DNA from: Enterococcus sp. 9E7_DIV0242
Lineage (GTDB): Bacteria; Bacillota; Bacilli; Lactobacillales; Enterococcaceae
Assembly (NCBI RefSeq): GCF_002140975.2
Contig: NZ_CP147247.1
Span: 496,001 to 560,000, forward strand
Reading direction: 5' to 3'
DNA: 64,000 nucleotides
The number at the start of each line of letters is the position of its first letter. Positions within the stretch are counted from its first letter, which is position 1. Below, in pieces: positions 52,268 through 63,444 of the stretch. The position numbers and the translations under genes are program-made. Under the pieces are notes generated by a model, which was given only the letters and a program-made list of their open reading frames with translations, was not told the DNA's origin and did no database searches.

Positions 52268-52383
52268 ACAACATCCTCCTCTCCATTTTTTCTACGAATA
52301 CGTTCCTGACTGAGTCATAATTGATTTTAATGTTATCTAATTTCGTCTTATGCTATAATCCACTCATGAAAGGGGTTTTAGCT

Positions 52384-52752
52384 ATGAATCATTTCGAAGA
52401 ATACCTTACCAGCATCAACGATCCTGAGCAACGAGAAAAAATGACTGAGCTGCTCTCATGGATTATTGAAGAATATCCCACATTGGTTCCGGTAATCAAA
52501 TGGAACCAACCGATGTTTAGTGATCATGGGACCTTTATCATTGGATTTAGTGTTTCAAAAAAACATTTTTCTGTTTCCCCGGAGGTTAAGACCTTAAATC
52601 ATTTCAAAACGGATATTGAAAATGCAAACTATGACCATACAGAAAACATTATCCGAGTGAAATGGACACAGGCAATCGATTATGCGTTATTGAAGAAAAT
52701 GATTGATTTTAATATTACTGACAAAGCTGAATTCACTAAGTTTTGGAGATAA
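52384..52752 (+). CDS. DUF1801/YdhG-like protein
   Basis: A 122-residue protein with PVIKWNQPMFSDHGTFIIGFSVSKKHFSVSPE, the core of the DUF1801/YdhG (frataxin-like, proposed iron chaperone) family. The start at 52384 follows GAAAGGGG; the longer frame from 52321 is not supported. Its role in iron handling is only by analogy. Confidence 0.82.
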   Translation: MNHFEEYLTSINDPEQREKMTELLSWIIEEYPTLVPVIKWNQPMFSDHGTFIIGFSVSKKHFSVSPEVKTLNHFKTDIENANYDHTENIIRVKWTQAIDYALLKKMIDFNITDKAEFTKFWR

Positions 52753-53039
52753 TTGGTAGAACATTTTCACTTTTGCTTTTTTTTCGGAATATCAGAGTTA
52801 CTATCTTCTATCGCAAAAATCCTTGTGTCATACTTCTTTACTCACTGGTTTCATTAAAAGTATAGCATACAGCATCCATTTAAATAGGACAGTTTAGCGA
52901 CAAGTGAAGCGATAATCAACAATAACATAATAAAAAATTGCCCTCTAAGTTGAGTGGACTGTCAAAGATTAGATGATTTATCTAATTTTTGATGTCACTT
53001 CATACGAAGAAGGCATTTTTAATATACGCTAAATAGTGT
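52753..53039. other. intergenic region
   Basis: About 290 bp of AT-rich DNA between the convergent DUF1801-like and YesL-like genes. I see no gene or strong hairpin. Confidence 0.5.
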
Positions 53040-53726
53040 TTATTTCGCTGTAACCTCACTGGATGAGTCACCATTTTTATGCAAGATACTGGCATTTAAA
53101 TAAATAAGACCTGCTAATAATGAAGGAGTAATCAGAAACCCGAATTGAGGCTTCAAAAGCATCAACAATGGAAGCAGCAGATATAATAACACATTCAACA
53201 AGCTGATATACCATTTTCTGAAAACGTAATAGATTGAAAGATGAACTACATCTTTGATCGATGCTCTCGGGTTCTTTACCTGAAAATACCAACAATTGAT
53301 GCTCAACGCAATTCCTACTATTGCAACAAGCAGAAAGAACGGAATCAGCCATTGCCCATTTGTTACTTTTGAGAAAAAGAAAATGTCCACTACAGCAATG
53401 ATACTTCCTAACCAGCCGGGCAACCACATAAGCAAGCCTCGCACTCCAAAACGTCGGTAACCTATCAAGAATTGACGAACCGGTGAAACATCCTGATCCT
53501 GTTTAAATCGATCAATAACAGAAAACAGCGCACCCATAGCCGGTCCAAAAAATAAGAGACTGACAGTAAATGGAACGATATTGCGACTATCCACTGCTAA
53601 AAATACGACAGATAGAAAAAACGGACTTGTTACTAGCGTAAAACATATGCTACTCAGTAAGAAAATATACGCCCATCGAAACATCTTCATGTATATGTTG
53701 TTATCAAAAGTCTGTTTTCGAAGCAT
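53040..53726 (-). CDS. YesL-family (DUF624) membrane protein
   Basis: A 228-residue membrane protein with about six hydrophobic helices, matching the YesL/DUF624 family often found beside ABC sugar transporters and polysaccharide-degradation genes in firmicutes. Function is unknown. It is the last gene of the leftward ABC transporter operon, 19 bp after the permease. Confidence 0.85.
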   Translation of the reverse strand: MLRKQTFDNNIYMKMFRWAYIFLLSSICFTLVTSPFFLSVVFLAVDSRNIVPFTVSLLFFGPAMGALFSVIDRFKQDQDVSPVRQFLIGYRRFGVRGLLMWLPGWLGSIIAVVDIFFFSKVTNGQWLIPFFLLVAIVGIALSINCWYFQVKNPRASIKDVVHLSIYYVFRKWYISLLNVLLYLLLPLLMLLKPQFGFLITPSLLAGLIYLNASILHKNGDSSSEVTAK

Positions 53727-53745
53727 TTCTCTCTCCTTCTTTCTT

Positions 53746-54609
53746 TTAGCCCTTCATACCTGAGGTTGCGATTCCTTCGACAAAATATTTTTGCATAGTT
53801 AGAAATACGAATGCAACTGGAAGAATCGAAACAACAGAGGCTGCCATGATCAACGCATATTCTGCATCAAACAACCCGACAAACATTTTCAAACCCAATT
53901 GAATCGTCTTATTTTCTGTAGAAGACAAGTAGATGAACGGTCCCATGTAATCATTCCATGTATTCACAAAGGTAATGATCGTTAAGCTTGCCAATGCAGG
54001 CTTTGTTAAAGGCAAAATAATTTTTCGATAAATCCCCCACTCCGTCAAGCCATCAATACGTGCGCTTTCACATAGTTCGTCAGGAATACTGCTGTAATAT
54101 TGCTTCAACAGAAACACGCCGAATGCACTGAATGCTTGAAGCAAGACCAAAGACCAGATTGTGTCGGTCAGGCCAATCTGACGCATCATGATAAACTGCG
54201 GGATCATATAGGATTGCCAAGGAACAGCAATCGTTGCGATATACGCTAAAAACAAGGTGTCTCGACCGCGAAAGTGCATTTTTGAAAAGCCGTATGCTGC
54301 AAAGCTAGATGTCAGCAATTGGATCAGGGTGATAATAATACTTAAAAAGGCCGTATTTTTGAAAAATGTCACAAGTGGGATACGTTCCCAAATCACTGAA
54401 TAATTCTCAGGGTGCCATTCTTTTGGAACCCATTGGATTGGGATAGTAAATACTTCATTGTTCGTTTTAAACGAAGCTGACAGCATCCAGATAAATGGAA
54501 CCAGTGTGATCAAAGCTAGCACAGTCAGCAAGCCGACTAATAAAATCCGTCCGATCCCAAGCTGTCCTTTCGCTTTTTTTTCTTCAGTTTTTCGTACAGT
54601 TGCTTCCAT
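53746..54609 (-). CDS. carbohydrate ABC transporter permease (MalG type)
   Basis: A 287-residue permease with six helices and the EAA-type cytoplasmic loop (ESARIDGLTEWGIYRKIILPLTKPAL). It pairs with the MalF-type permease encoded just upstream to form the channel for an oligosaccharide. AGGAGG precedes the ATG. Confidence 0.93.
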   Translation of the reverse strand: MEATVRKTEEKKAKGQLGIGRILLVGLLTVLALITLVPFIWMLSASFKTNNEVFTIPIQWVPKEWHPENYSVIWERIPLVTFFKNTAFLSIIITLIQLLTSSFAAYGFSKMHFRGRDTLFLAYIATIAVPWQSYMIPQFIMMRQIGLTDTIWSLVLLQAFSAFGVFLLKQYYSSIPDELCESARIDGLTEWGIYRKIILPLTKPALASLTIITFVNTWNDYMGPFIYLSSTENKTIQLGLKMFVGLFDAEYALIMAASVVSILPVAFVFLTMQKYFVEGIATSGMKG

Positions 54610-54625
54610 AGTTCATACCTCCTTC

Positions 54626-55537
54626 TTACCGTTCTCTTACTTGATTCCACTTGAATTGGACGATCGTAATAGATAAAACAATGACAAACAATACCATAGC
54701 AATAGCTGAAGCATAGCCAAAATTGAATTTCACAAAGGCTTCATTGTAGATATTGTAGACCAACACGTTCGTTGCTCTCCCCGGTCCTCCGGCAGTCATT
54801 ACCTGTACCAAATCAAAGATTTTGAAGCAATTGATAACTAGCATGATTGTTACAAAGAAAGTAGTTGAACGTAAAGACGGCAGTGTTACATTCATAAATT
54901 GTTTCCATTTATTCGCGCCATCCATTGAAGCTGCTTCGTAAAGTTCTTTCGGAATACTTTGAAGCCCAGCTAGATATAAAATCATATAATACCCCATTCC
55001 TCGCCAAACACTGACGATCACGATTGCTGTCAGCGCCCAATCTGAGCTAGAAGTCCAGCCGGGAGGATTCTCGATAAAGTAACGTAAAAATTGATTGATC
55101 GGTCCCATGGTTGGGTGGAAAAGCATATTCCAGACAACAGCTATTGCTACAAGAGACGTAACATAAGGGAAGAAAAAGGCCGTTCTGAAGATTTTCATAC
55201 CACGAATCTTTTGGTTCAACAGAATGGCTAAGCCCAAGGAAGCAACGAGTGTCAGCGGAACTACGCCAATAGTATATAGAAATGTATTTTTCAATGAAAT
55301 CCAAAACGTCTCATCACCAAGCATTTTCGTAAAATTTTTCAACCCGACAAATTCAGGAGTTGAAAAGGAATCCCAACTCATAAAAGCCAAAATTAGAGAA
55401 AACGCAACAGGGATCAGTGTAAATAGGAAGAAGCCAATAAAGTTGGGTGCAATAAATGACCAGGCAATCAACGTATTTTTACGTTTCAGTCGTCCAGCCG
55501 CTTTTGTTTTAGGTGTGATTTCCATAGAAATATCCAT
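54626..55537 (-). CDS. carbohydrate ABC transporter permease (MalF type)
   Basis: A 303-residue permease with six helices and the EAA loop (YEAASMDGANKWKQFMNVTLPSLRST). The start is uncertain: ATG 55537, ATG 55525 and TTG 55549 are all in frame and none has a strong ribosome site. It lies 16 bp before the MalG-type gene. Confidence 0.92.
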   Translation of the reverse strand: MDISMEITPKTKAAGRLKRKNTLIAWSFIAPNFIGFFLFTLIPVAFSLILAFMSWDSFSTPEFVGLKNFTKMLGDETFWISLKNTFLYTIGVVPLTLVASLGLAILLNQKIRGMKIFRTAFFFPYVTSLVAIAVVWNMLFHPTMGPINQFLRYFIENPPGWTSSSDWALTAIVIVSVWRGMGYYMILYLAGLQSIPKELYEAASMDGANKWKQFMNVTLPSLRSTTFFVTIMLVINCFKIFDLVQVMTAGGPGRATNVLVYNIYNEAFVKFNFGYASAIAMVLFVIVLSITIVQFKWNQVRER

Positions 55538-55668
55538 CAGACAGTTCAACTATTTCTATTGTCTGACAGCGGTCCCCCTTTCTTTTTAAAAAGCAGCGGT
55601 TCGCTTCTTCGACTTCTGATAGTGGCGAAAACTCCCCTCATCTGTCCATTCGTCGAACCGCTTTTCTT

Positions 55669-56952
55669 TTACTCAGTTTCTGTTTTTACTCGTTTTTCCA
55701 TATTTTTGATTCCTTCTTTTGGTGTTTCATCATTGACTAAAATCAAATCATGTTCTTCTTGAAGGATTTTATCGATAGCTGGTCCATTTTTATCCACCGG
55801 GAATTCAATTGCAACATTCTCCGGAGTGAAGGCTGTTTTGGACACGTCATCTGATGGCATTCCTTCACGAGAGAAGTATAAATCGTCGATAGCTTCTGTT
55901 TTGTATGATGGAACAACCCCAACCTCTGCTAAAACCTTTGCTCCTTCTTCTCCAGAACAGAAATCCAGAAACTTCTGAGCTGCATCCTGATGTTTCGAGT
56001 TTTTATTCACTGCAAAGGCCGTTGGAGAACCAAAGGTATCAATGGCTTTCCCAGCTTCTTTTTGAGGGATTTGAGCAATGCCCCACTCTACATCTGTTTT
56101 GCCCTCGTCCTTATTTGTCAGCAAGCCACCCATGTACCAAGTGCCCATATACATCATTGCTGTTTTTGAATTTTCAAATTGCGATTGATAGGTTACCTTT
56201 GTTGATTTGGCTGTACCAAAATCCATTTGCGCTTTTGCGTCCTGCATACGTAACGCACGATCATAGTAATCAGTCATATATCCATAGCTTGGATCAAGCA
56301 AATCACCATCATTTTGTGCGGCAGCTATTGCTTGAATCGTTGAACGCCATGTATGCTGATAAGCTCCGTAGACCTGCTCATCTGGCTTAGATAGTTTTTT
56401 GGCAATTTCTTCATATTCGTCCCAAGTCAGGTTATCGGGATAGTCAATTCCTGCATCATCAAACATTTTTTTATTGTAGTATAATACCCAAAAGTCTGTA
56501 CGGTATGGCTGCGCATAGGTCTTGCCATCTACTTCATACATCTCATAGCTTGCCGCTGCCGGATCTATGTCGATATCTTTGATATGATCAGTCAGATCAA
56601 GTAACTGGTCGCGTAAGGCATAATTAGAATAAGACAATAAATTCTTCATGGTCAAAATATCCGTTGTATCTCCGGAAGATAACATTGTCGTAAGCTTTGT
56701 ATCATAGTCGTCTGAAGCAATATCTACAGGCGTTACTGTGATACCGGGATTGGCTTCTTCAAACGCCCGGAACAGTTTTTCAAATTCAGGTGTCGTATCA
56801 TAATTCCACGTAGTAACCTTTAGTTCGACATCGCCATCAGCAGCAGTAGACTCCTTGCTTTTCTCTGCGTCCGAACCGCCTCCACAGGCTGTTAATCCAG
56901 CAACTAACCCTAATAACGCAACAGCAGTAAGACTTTTTTTCCATAATTTCAT
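55669..56952 (-). CDS. ABC transporter sugar-binding lipoprotein
   Basis: A 427-residue extracytoplasmic binding protein with a lipoprotein signal (VALLGLVAGLTACGGG, lipobox Cys23) and the family 1 solute-binding fold (ELKVTTWNYDTTPEFEKLF, LTWDEYEEIAKKLS, FGSPTAFAVNKNSKHQDAAQKFLDF). It should capture an oligosaccharide for the two permeases downstream. No ATPase gene is in this operon, so a shared MsmK/MsmX-type ATPase encoded elsewhere is likely. Confidence 0.94.
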   Translation of the reverse strand: MKLWKKSLTAVALLGLVAGLTACGGGSDAEKSKESTAADGDVELKVTTWNYDTTPEFEKLFRAFEEANPGITVTPVDIASDDYDTKLTTMLSSGDTTDILTMKNLLSYSNYALRDQLLDLTDHIKDIDIDPAAASYEMYEVDGKTYAQPYRTDFWVLYYNKKMFDDAGIDYPDNLTWDEYEEIAKKLSKPDEQVYGAYQHTWRSTIQAIAAAQNDGDLLDPSYGYMTDYYDRALRMQDAKAQMDFGTAKSTKVTYQSQFENSKTAMMYMGTWYMGGLLTNKDEGKTDVEWGIAQIPQKEAGKAIDTFGSPTAFAVNKNSKHQDAAQKFLDFCSGEEGAKVLAEVGVVPSYKTEAIDDLYFSREGMPSDDVSKTAFTPENVAIEFPVDKNGPAIDKILQEEHDLILVNDETPKEGIKNMEKRVKTETE

Positions 56953-57024
56953 GTTAAGACCTCCAGTATTTTTTTATCTTTAAGTTGGTTAAATCATTGA
57001 GAGCAATGTTTTCCCGACCAGTTT

Positions 57025-58176
57025 CTACCAATAGCTGTACCAGCTGATCGCCAATCTAGTCAGAGCTTCTACATAATAATAGTCGCCCCAAATCATACAC
57101 TCATCTACACCCTTGTCTGAGTTTTTATCGTATACACCATGAAGCAGCAAGCCGTTGGAATCGGGTGTATTTTGAGTTGTATAATGATCCGACAATGACT
57201 TCATGATAGTAAGCGCTGTCTCTTGATAGTACGCCTGTTTTTCATCAGAAAGAGGCAACTGTTTGGCTAATTCCAACAATCCACAAACAGCGATTGATGC
57301 AGCTGAGCTATCACGTTCTTCACCACTGCCATCATTGAATACAAGATCCCAGTAACAAACCTTATCCTCCGGCAGCTCATCGATAAAGTAATCTGCCAAA
57401 TGCTTCGCAGTTACAAGAAATGATGCATCTCCGGTGTAAAGATAGCTTAATGTAAACCCATAGATACCCCACGCTTGACCTCGAGCCCAGCACGAGCTAT
57501 CAGAATAGCCTTGTGCCGTTTTTCCATCCAAGGCCTCTCCCGTTTCTGTGTCAAAGAAATACGTATGGTAGGTTGTATAGTTTGGTCGCACAATGTACTT
57601 CTGCGTTTGCAAAGCATGAGCATATGCTGCATTCTTATAGCTTTCATCGCCAGTCACTTCAGATGCAAAATACAACAGAGGTAAATTCATTAAACAATCA
57701 ATGATCATTCTACCCCGCTCATTCGGATCGTCTAAATTCCCCCACGCTTGAATAATTTTTGCTTTTGGAGAATACCGCTTCATCAAAAGGTCGGCGGCTT
57801 TAACTGCCATTTTTTTTGACGCTTCATTGCCATTCACACGATAATCTGCAATTGCGGACAAGATATAAAGAAACCCAATATCATGTGTTTCCAGTTCTAT
57901 TTCTTGCTCCAATCGTTGGTTAAAGACAATCATTTGGCTATTGATCGTTGTGTCAAAATCAGCTGAACCCGTTAATTCCTTTGACAAAAATAGCATGCCG
58001 ATCCAAAAGCTCGCTGTCCAATCCGTATTTTCTTCTGGTTCATAGCGTTGATTCTTGCTCGCTGCCGGAGGTACTAGCACCTCAAACTCTTGTTGATTGT
58101 CTCGAATTTTTCTCAAGACATAATCGATTTCCTTCGGCAGCCAGAAAAGGCTGTCTTTGACTGACACTGTTTCCAT
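57025..58176 (-). CDS. GH88 unsaturated glucuronyl hydrolase
   Basis: A 383-residue cytoplasmic enzyme of glycoside hydrolase family 88. It removes the unsaturated uronic acid that polysaccharide lyases leave on oligosaccharides. Seen: the RMIIDCLMNLPLLYFAS segment with the conserved Asp, and GYSDSSCWARGQAWGIYGF, which matches UGL enzymes of streptococci and bacilli and contains part of the active site. GAGGAAAAT precedes the ATG. It lies 9 bp after the DUF2264 gene. Confidence 0.92.
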   Translation of the reverse strand: METVSVKDSLFWLPKEIDYVLRKIRDNQQEFEVLVPPAASKNQRYEPEENTDWTASFWIGMLFLSKELTGSADFDTTINSQMIVFNQRLEQEIELETHDIGFLYILSAIADYRVNGNEASKKMAVKAADLLMKRYSPKAKIIQAWGNLDDPNERGRMIIDCLMNLPLLYFASEVTGDESYKNAAYAHALQTQKYIVRPNYTTYHTYFFDTETGEALDGKTAQGYSDSSCWARGQAWGIYGFTLSYLYTGDASFLVTAKHLADYFIDELPEDKVCYWDLVFNDGSGEERDSSAASIAVCGLLELAKQLPLSDEKQAYYQETALTIMKSLSDHYTTQNTPDSNGLLLHGVYDKNSDKGVDECMIWGDYYYVEALTRLAISWYSYW

Positions 58177-58185
58177 ATTTTCCTC

Positions 58186-60000
58186 CTAGTGATCTAACAC
58201 AACAGCTTTCTTTTTCTCCGCCTGTGTAATGATGATCTGTTTTTCTTCTACAACAATACTTGGTTCCTCCAATACTTCATCAACCAATCTACCACTGATA
58301 ATTGAAATCAATACCTGTTGTCCTTCTTTTACATATCCTTTTAGATGAGGAAGCATGGTCACCGGATAAAACAAATTGGTATTGGGTTCTGTTCGCACGA
58401 TATCCGCCTGCTCAAACCCCAAAATACCTATAACGCTCGAAAGTCCATTAGGCGTTTCGTACGAAGCACGTTGGCCATCAATCGCTGGCACGACCGTCTC
58501 ATCAAGCGGTAGACTGAATCCGCCTTCATAAACGTTCAATGAACGCCCGCTATTGATCTCATGGATGCGAACATGACAGTTTTCCAATGGAATAATCGTA
58601 CTTTTTATTGCTACATCTGCCCATGGCTGCCACTGATGAATCACCCGATCCTCTAATATTTCATAGGCAATGTCCTGATCTTTACTTCGAAAATAGCAAT
58701 CATTTTCTGCCAATGCCAGACAGCTGTCAAAAGCTCCTTCATAATAGAGATAATTGCTCTTTGGTACACTAAATCCAAAACGTGAAGAGTAAACAAATTT
58801 GCTGTATTTGGCACTCGCATGATTTTGAAAATGAAGAAACTGCCCTGCAGGAAACACCTGTAAATGCGCTCTATTTTCATTGTATTGATAGAAATTCCGA
58901 CTTTCCGGTAAGCTCAATGGATTCGTCTGGATGTGAAGGGGTAAGGCTTCTGCTTCCCAGTAGGGATGATCTTTAGGAACAGCCAGCAGTATGAATGTTT
59001 TAAACGACCAGTAGGGAGAGCCCGGTGCGTTATAGCCCTCTGCAAAGGTCAAGTTTTGGTAATGATACCCCACCGAAAGCAAGCCATCCGTTGTAAAAAT
59101 TTCATGATTCATCCATGCTCTCATGTGTCGACTGATCAAGCCTTTTATTTCTCCCCATGGCAATGCCTCTACCTCTGCAAAAACCAATGCACTGAAAAAG
59201 GACACTTGCGCAAAGCGGTATGTCAGGCTACGACCAAAAGGAATCGCTTCACCTGTGCTATCAAACCAATACTTGAAGCTTTGGGCAAATTCTATTGCTC
59301 GCTCCTTCATTTTCTTCACTCGTTTTGGGTCTTCTTCTGCCATAAATTTACAATAAAGCAGACTATAGTAATGGATAGCAAATGAAATATAGTAATCGAC
59401 CTGTGTCTCAACTCCGTCAAAGTACCACCCTTTTCCGACGTAAAAAGTATCTATGATTGCCAAGTCCTGATCGATTATTTCTTGAGAATACGGCATATGA
59501 CATTTTTTCATGGCAACATTGACTAAAATACGAAAGAAATGCCAGTTATTTTTAGGAATGGTATGTTCATTAGCCTGAATCAGCCAACGATGTAGATTCG
59601 TTTGTTCCTTTTTATCCAGCCTGTCCCAGGTTTTCTCCTTATTTAAAAGTAGAAAGGTACTAAGTGAAGCCATCTCAACTATTAGCTGATCGAAATTGGT
59701 CACGTCTCCCCAATAAGCAGCATGTTCAGGATTTGTCCCTACTTTGATCCCTTCTAAATAAGTCTCAAGCATTGGTGATTCTTGTTCCGTAAGATATGGT
59801 CCCAATCCCCATAAAGGTCTAAGAAATGCTTCGACTTCCCGCCTTGATTCTGTATATACCGTCCCATGGCTCCCCAATTTCAAGTGCCCGCTGTCACTCT
59901 TTTTAAAAAAGGGAATGACTGGTTCCAATAAATCCTGAAATCCCTGACTCACCTCTTCCTTTGTTTCAAATGAATTTGTCTTGATTCGCTCATTCAACAT
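58186..60000 (-). CDS. DUF2264 domain protein
   Basis: A 604-residue protein of the DUF2264 family. The N-terminal helical domain (residues about 20-370) contains FLRPLWGLGPYLTEQESPM and FFRILVNVAMKK; the C-terminal beta-rich part follows. The family has an (alpha/alpha)6-like fold and clusters with uronide-degrading enzymes; activity is not established. ATG 60000 is best placed relative to AAGGATGGG; earlier in-frame starts at 60012 and 60021 overlap that site. It overlaps the upstream lipoprotein gene by 11 nt. Confidence 0.87.
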   Translation of the reverse strand: MLNERIKTNSFETKEEVSQGFQDLLEPVIPFFKKSDSGHLKLGSHGTVYTESRREVEAFLRPLWGLGPYLTEQESPMLETYLEGIKVGTNPEHAAYWGDVTNFDQLIVEMASLSTFLLLNKEKTWDRLDKKEQTNLHRWLIQANEHTIPKNNWHFFRILVNVAMKKCHMPYSQEIIDQDLAIIDTFYVGKGWYFDGVETQVDYYISFAIHYYSLLYCKFMAEEDPKRVKKMKERAIEFAQSFKYWFDSTGEAIPFGRSLTYRFAQVSFFSALVFAEVEALPWGEIKGLISRHMRAWMNHEIFTTDGLLSVGYHYQNLTFAEGYNAPGSPYWSFKTFILLAVPKDHPYWEAEALPLHIQTNPLSLPESRNFYQYNENRAHLQVFPAGQFLHFQNHASAKYSKFVYSSRFGFSVPKSNYLYYEGAFDSCLALAENDCYFRSKDQDIAYEILEDRVIHQWQPWADVAIKSTIIPLENCHVRIHEINSGRSLNVYEGGFSLPLDETVVPAIDGQRASYETPNGLSSVIGILGFEQADIVRTEPNTNLFYPVTMLPHLKGYVKEGQQVLISIISGRLVDEVLEEPSIVVEEKQIIITQAEKKKAVVLDH

Positions 60001-60400
60001 TTCTGTTCCCATCCTTTTCAATCAAAATGCCTTTAAGAAACCCATAATACTCCCCATAAACAGTGACATCCTCACCTACCTCAAATGAATTTTCCTGCTC
60101 ATTAAACACTTGATACTGGCTGTCTCCATTACTCAAAATAAAGCGGTCCCCTTTTTTCAACTGTTGCTCGCCACTGTCACTTTTAAGGATTGTTCCGCTA
60201 ATCTGGACGAATGTATTCAAAGGAACTTCTCCCTCTTGAAATTCTTGCTCAGAGTATTGCGCGGCTTTCTCTTTCAATTTTTCTACTGCTTCATTACTAA
60301 AGGACGCTTGCTTTTTTGTTTCCTGCTTATTGGAAGAGCAACCGGAAACTAGAGTGAACAAGACAAACGGTAAAAGTATATATCTCCATTTTCTTCTCAT
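59990..60400 (-). CDS. OB-fold (tRNA_anti-like) lipoprotein
   Basis: A 136-residue lipoprotein: signal MRRKWRYILLPFVLFTLVSG with lipobox Cys21, then a charged linker and a beta-barrel segment (TFVQISGTILKSDSG, RFILSNGDSQYQVFN, VTVYGEYYGFLKGI) typical of tRNA_anti-like OB domains. ATG 60400 follows GGGGG; the open frame upstream is not supported. It leads the carbohydrate operon next to the LacI operator region. Its role is unknown. Confidence 0.82.
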   Translation of the reverse strand: MRRKWRYILLPFVLFTLVSGCSSNKQETKKQASFSNEAVEKLKEKAAQYSEQEFQEGEVPLNTFVQISGTILKSDSGEQQLKKGDRFILSNGDSQYQVFNEQENSFEVGEDVTVYGEYYGFLKGILIEKDGNRNVE

Positions 60401-60471
60401 AAATCCCCCTCTCTTCATGTAAAACGCTTTCTTTAGGAAAATTTTACTATTTTTTAGAAAAACAATCAAGC

Positions 60472-60519
60472 TTTTTTAGTAAAAACTTTTTTTAAGACTT
60501 GATTTTTTTTACTAAAAAG
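60472..60519. promoter_or_regulatory. LacI-type operator pair in the divergent promoter region
   Basis: TTTTTTAGTAAAAAC (60472-60486) and TTTTTTTACTAAAAAG (60504-60519) are inverted copies of the same word, TTTTTACTAAAAA, centred about 32 bp (three turns) apart. They lie between the divergent LacI gene and the lipoprotein/DUF2264/GH88/ABC operon. Binding by the adjacent regulator is inferred. Confidence 0.6.
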
Positions 60520-60537
60520 AAATATACTAGGGTATAG

Positions 60538-61617
<1,080 letters not shown>

Positions 61618-61623
61618 TAGCTA

Positions 61624-61677
61624 AACGTCTCCTACTCAAAGCAAGGCTGGTCGCTTTGAGTAGGAGACGTTTATTTT
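61624..61677. terminator. bidirectional terminator between lacI-type and GH35 genes
   Basis: A perfect 19-bp stem, AACGTCTCCTACTCAAAGC with GCTTTGAGTAGGAGACGTT, ten-base loop, then TATTTTT. Confidence 0.95.
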
Positions 61678-61680
61678 TCA

Positions 61681-63444
61681 TCAAATCTGTTCTGAGTTTC
61701 CTAAATCCGGACAATCAGTCAAGGTAATCGCTTCGTTCCACTTTCCCTCTGATTCGAAAACGATGATCTCATTCTCCCCTTTTCTCAAGAAAGGTGCGGG
61801 AATATACAGCCGCTTCTGTGGTCCACGCTCCCAAAAACGGCCAATATTATTGCCATTGACCATTACAAACCCTTTTCCCCACCCCGTCATATCGACAAAG
61901 GTGTCTCCAAGCTCCGTAGCTGAGAAGTGAAACTGATGAAATGCCGGCTGGTTCTCTTGCCATTCCCTTGAAAAATCAAGTGTAGTCAAGTCCTCCATAG
62001 GTAAACTATAAATATCCCATTGCGTTTGGAAAGCACCATTAATAATGACCCCATCCGTAATGCCCTTCTCTTGATGCATCATTTTTACAGAATAATTCAC
62101 ACGTCCCATGTTCTCAACCAATATCCCCAGCTCAGTTTCTTCTGCTGTCAATTCAAACATAATCTTCTTTCCAAGCTCTAAATCGTATTGCGTTGCCAGC
62201 GGCTGATCATTCAAGAAAATCTGAGCTCGATCCATACAGCCGATCAAACGAAAGTCCTCTATTTGGCGCGCACGACCCATTCGACTTCGATAAAAGATAT
62301 AGCCAAAAGCCTGATCCAACTTTTCCATTGCTACAGGATAATTTGTGGCAACTTTAGCTGACAGCAAATCAAGATTAGCAAATAACGCCGTGCGTTCAGC
62401 TACCTCAATAACGCCATAATTCTTTTTCGTGATTTTTGTTGAATACTCGATTTTAGGGATTTCAGTATACTTCCCGATCACCTGTTGGAATTTCCAAAAT
62501 TTCTCTGTAATATCTCCCCATTCTGTCAACAATGCATCATAGTCATAGCTTGTAACATCTGGTGCTAGCTGTTCATAGTAATTCGCACCATTCGTAAAAC
62601 CAAAGTTTGTTCCTCCGTGAAACATATAAATATTGACAGAACCTTGAGCAAGAATTGCATCCAATTCTTTGGTTGCTTCATCGCTATCTGTCACATGGTG
62701 TGCAGCATCTCCCCACGCATCAAACCAGCCAATCCAAAATTCCATAACCATCAGTGGTCGTTTTCTTTCGTGGAACGCACGCAGATGTTGCAAATGCTCC
62801 GTAACCTTAGAGCCGCAATTGATTGTCGGTAAGGCATACTCAGGAATCGATCCATTTTCCAACATGTCTCCCCACGGACCATCGGAAGTAACTAATGGTA
62901 CCGTAATTCCCAGTTGACGCATCATTTTTGCTGATTTCTTTAGGTATTCCTTATCGTTGGCATAACCGCCATACTCGTTTTCAACTTGAACTAAGATAAT
63001 CGGTCCTCCGTTGGTGATCTGAAGATCAACAATTTCCGGTAACAGCCGATGATAATAGCGTTCAATTTTTTTCATGAATGCAGAATTATCAAAACGGACC
63101 TTGACTTCCGGATCATTCATCAGCCAATAAGGCAGACCACCAAACTCCCATTCAGCGCAAATATAAGGCGCTGGTCTTAAAATGACTTTTAATTCAAGAG
63201 CGGCCGCCAGCTCGATGAATCGACGAAGATTTAATCTCCCATCAAAACAAAATTGACTTTCCTGCGGCTCATGTAGATTCCAAGGAACATACGTCTCAAC
63301 TGTATTACAGCCTAATGCTTTCAATTTTTCCAAGCGATCCTGCCAATACTCCGGTACAACACGAAAATAATGGATGGCACCTGAAATTACCTTATAGGGT
63401 TGATCATCATAATAAAATTCATCCCGACTTTCAAATGTATGCAT
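61681..63444 (-). CDS. GH35 beta-galactosidase
   Basis: A 587-residue glycoside hydrolase family 35 enzyme. The TIM barrel has the substrate-loop YVPWNLHEP, the acid/base Glu in ILVQVENEYGGYA and the nucleophile Glu in PLMVMEFWIGWFDAWG. A C-terminal jelly-roll (GWGKGFVMVNGNNIGRFWERGPQKRLYIPAPFL) completes it. It releases terminal beta-galactose from oligosaccharides in the cytoplasm (no signal peptide). ATG 63444 follows GAGGAGC; the longer frame from 63507 is unlikely. It is transcribed with the partial gene upstream. Confidence 0.94.
   Translation of the reverse strand: MHTFESRDEFYYDDQPYKVISGAIHYFRVVPEYWQDRLEKLKALGCNTVETYVPWNLHEPQESQFCFDGRLNLRRFIELAAALELKVILRPAPYICAEWEFGGLPYWLMNDPEVKVRFDNSAFMKKIERYYHRLLPEIVDLQITNGGPIILVQVENEYGGYANDKEYLKKSAKMMRQLGITVPLVTSDGPWGDMLENGSIPEYALPTINCGSKVTEHLQHLRAFHERKRPLMVMEFWIGWFDAWGDAAHHVTDSDEATKELDAILAQGSVNIYMFHGGTNFGFTNGANYYEQLAPDVTSYDYDALLTEWGDITEKFWKFQQVIGKYTEIPKIEYSTKITKKNYGVIEVAERTALFANLDLLSAKVATNYPVAMEKLDQAFGYIFYRSRMGRARQIEDFRLIGCMDRAQIFLNDQPLATQYDLELGKKIMFELTAEETELGILVENMGRVNYSVKMMHQEKGITDGVIINGAFQTQWDIYSLPMEDLTTLDFSREWQENQPAFHQFHFSATELGDTFVDMTGWGKGFVMVNGNNIGRFWERGPQKRLYIPAPFLRKGENEIIVFESEGKWNEAITLTDCPDLGNSEQI

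Noticed and set aside
60418..60431. cre-like site for CcpA (TGTAAAACGCTTTC)
   Set aside because: One base too long between half sites compared with the consensus; too weak to annotate although catabolite control of this operon would make sense.
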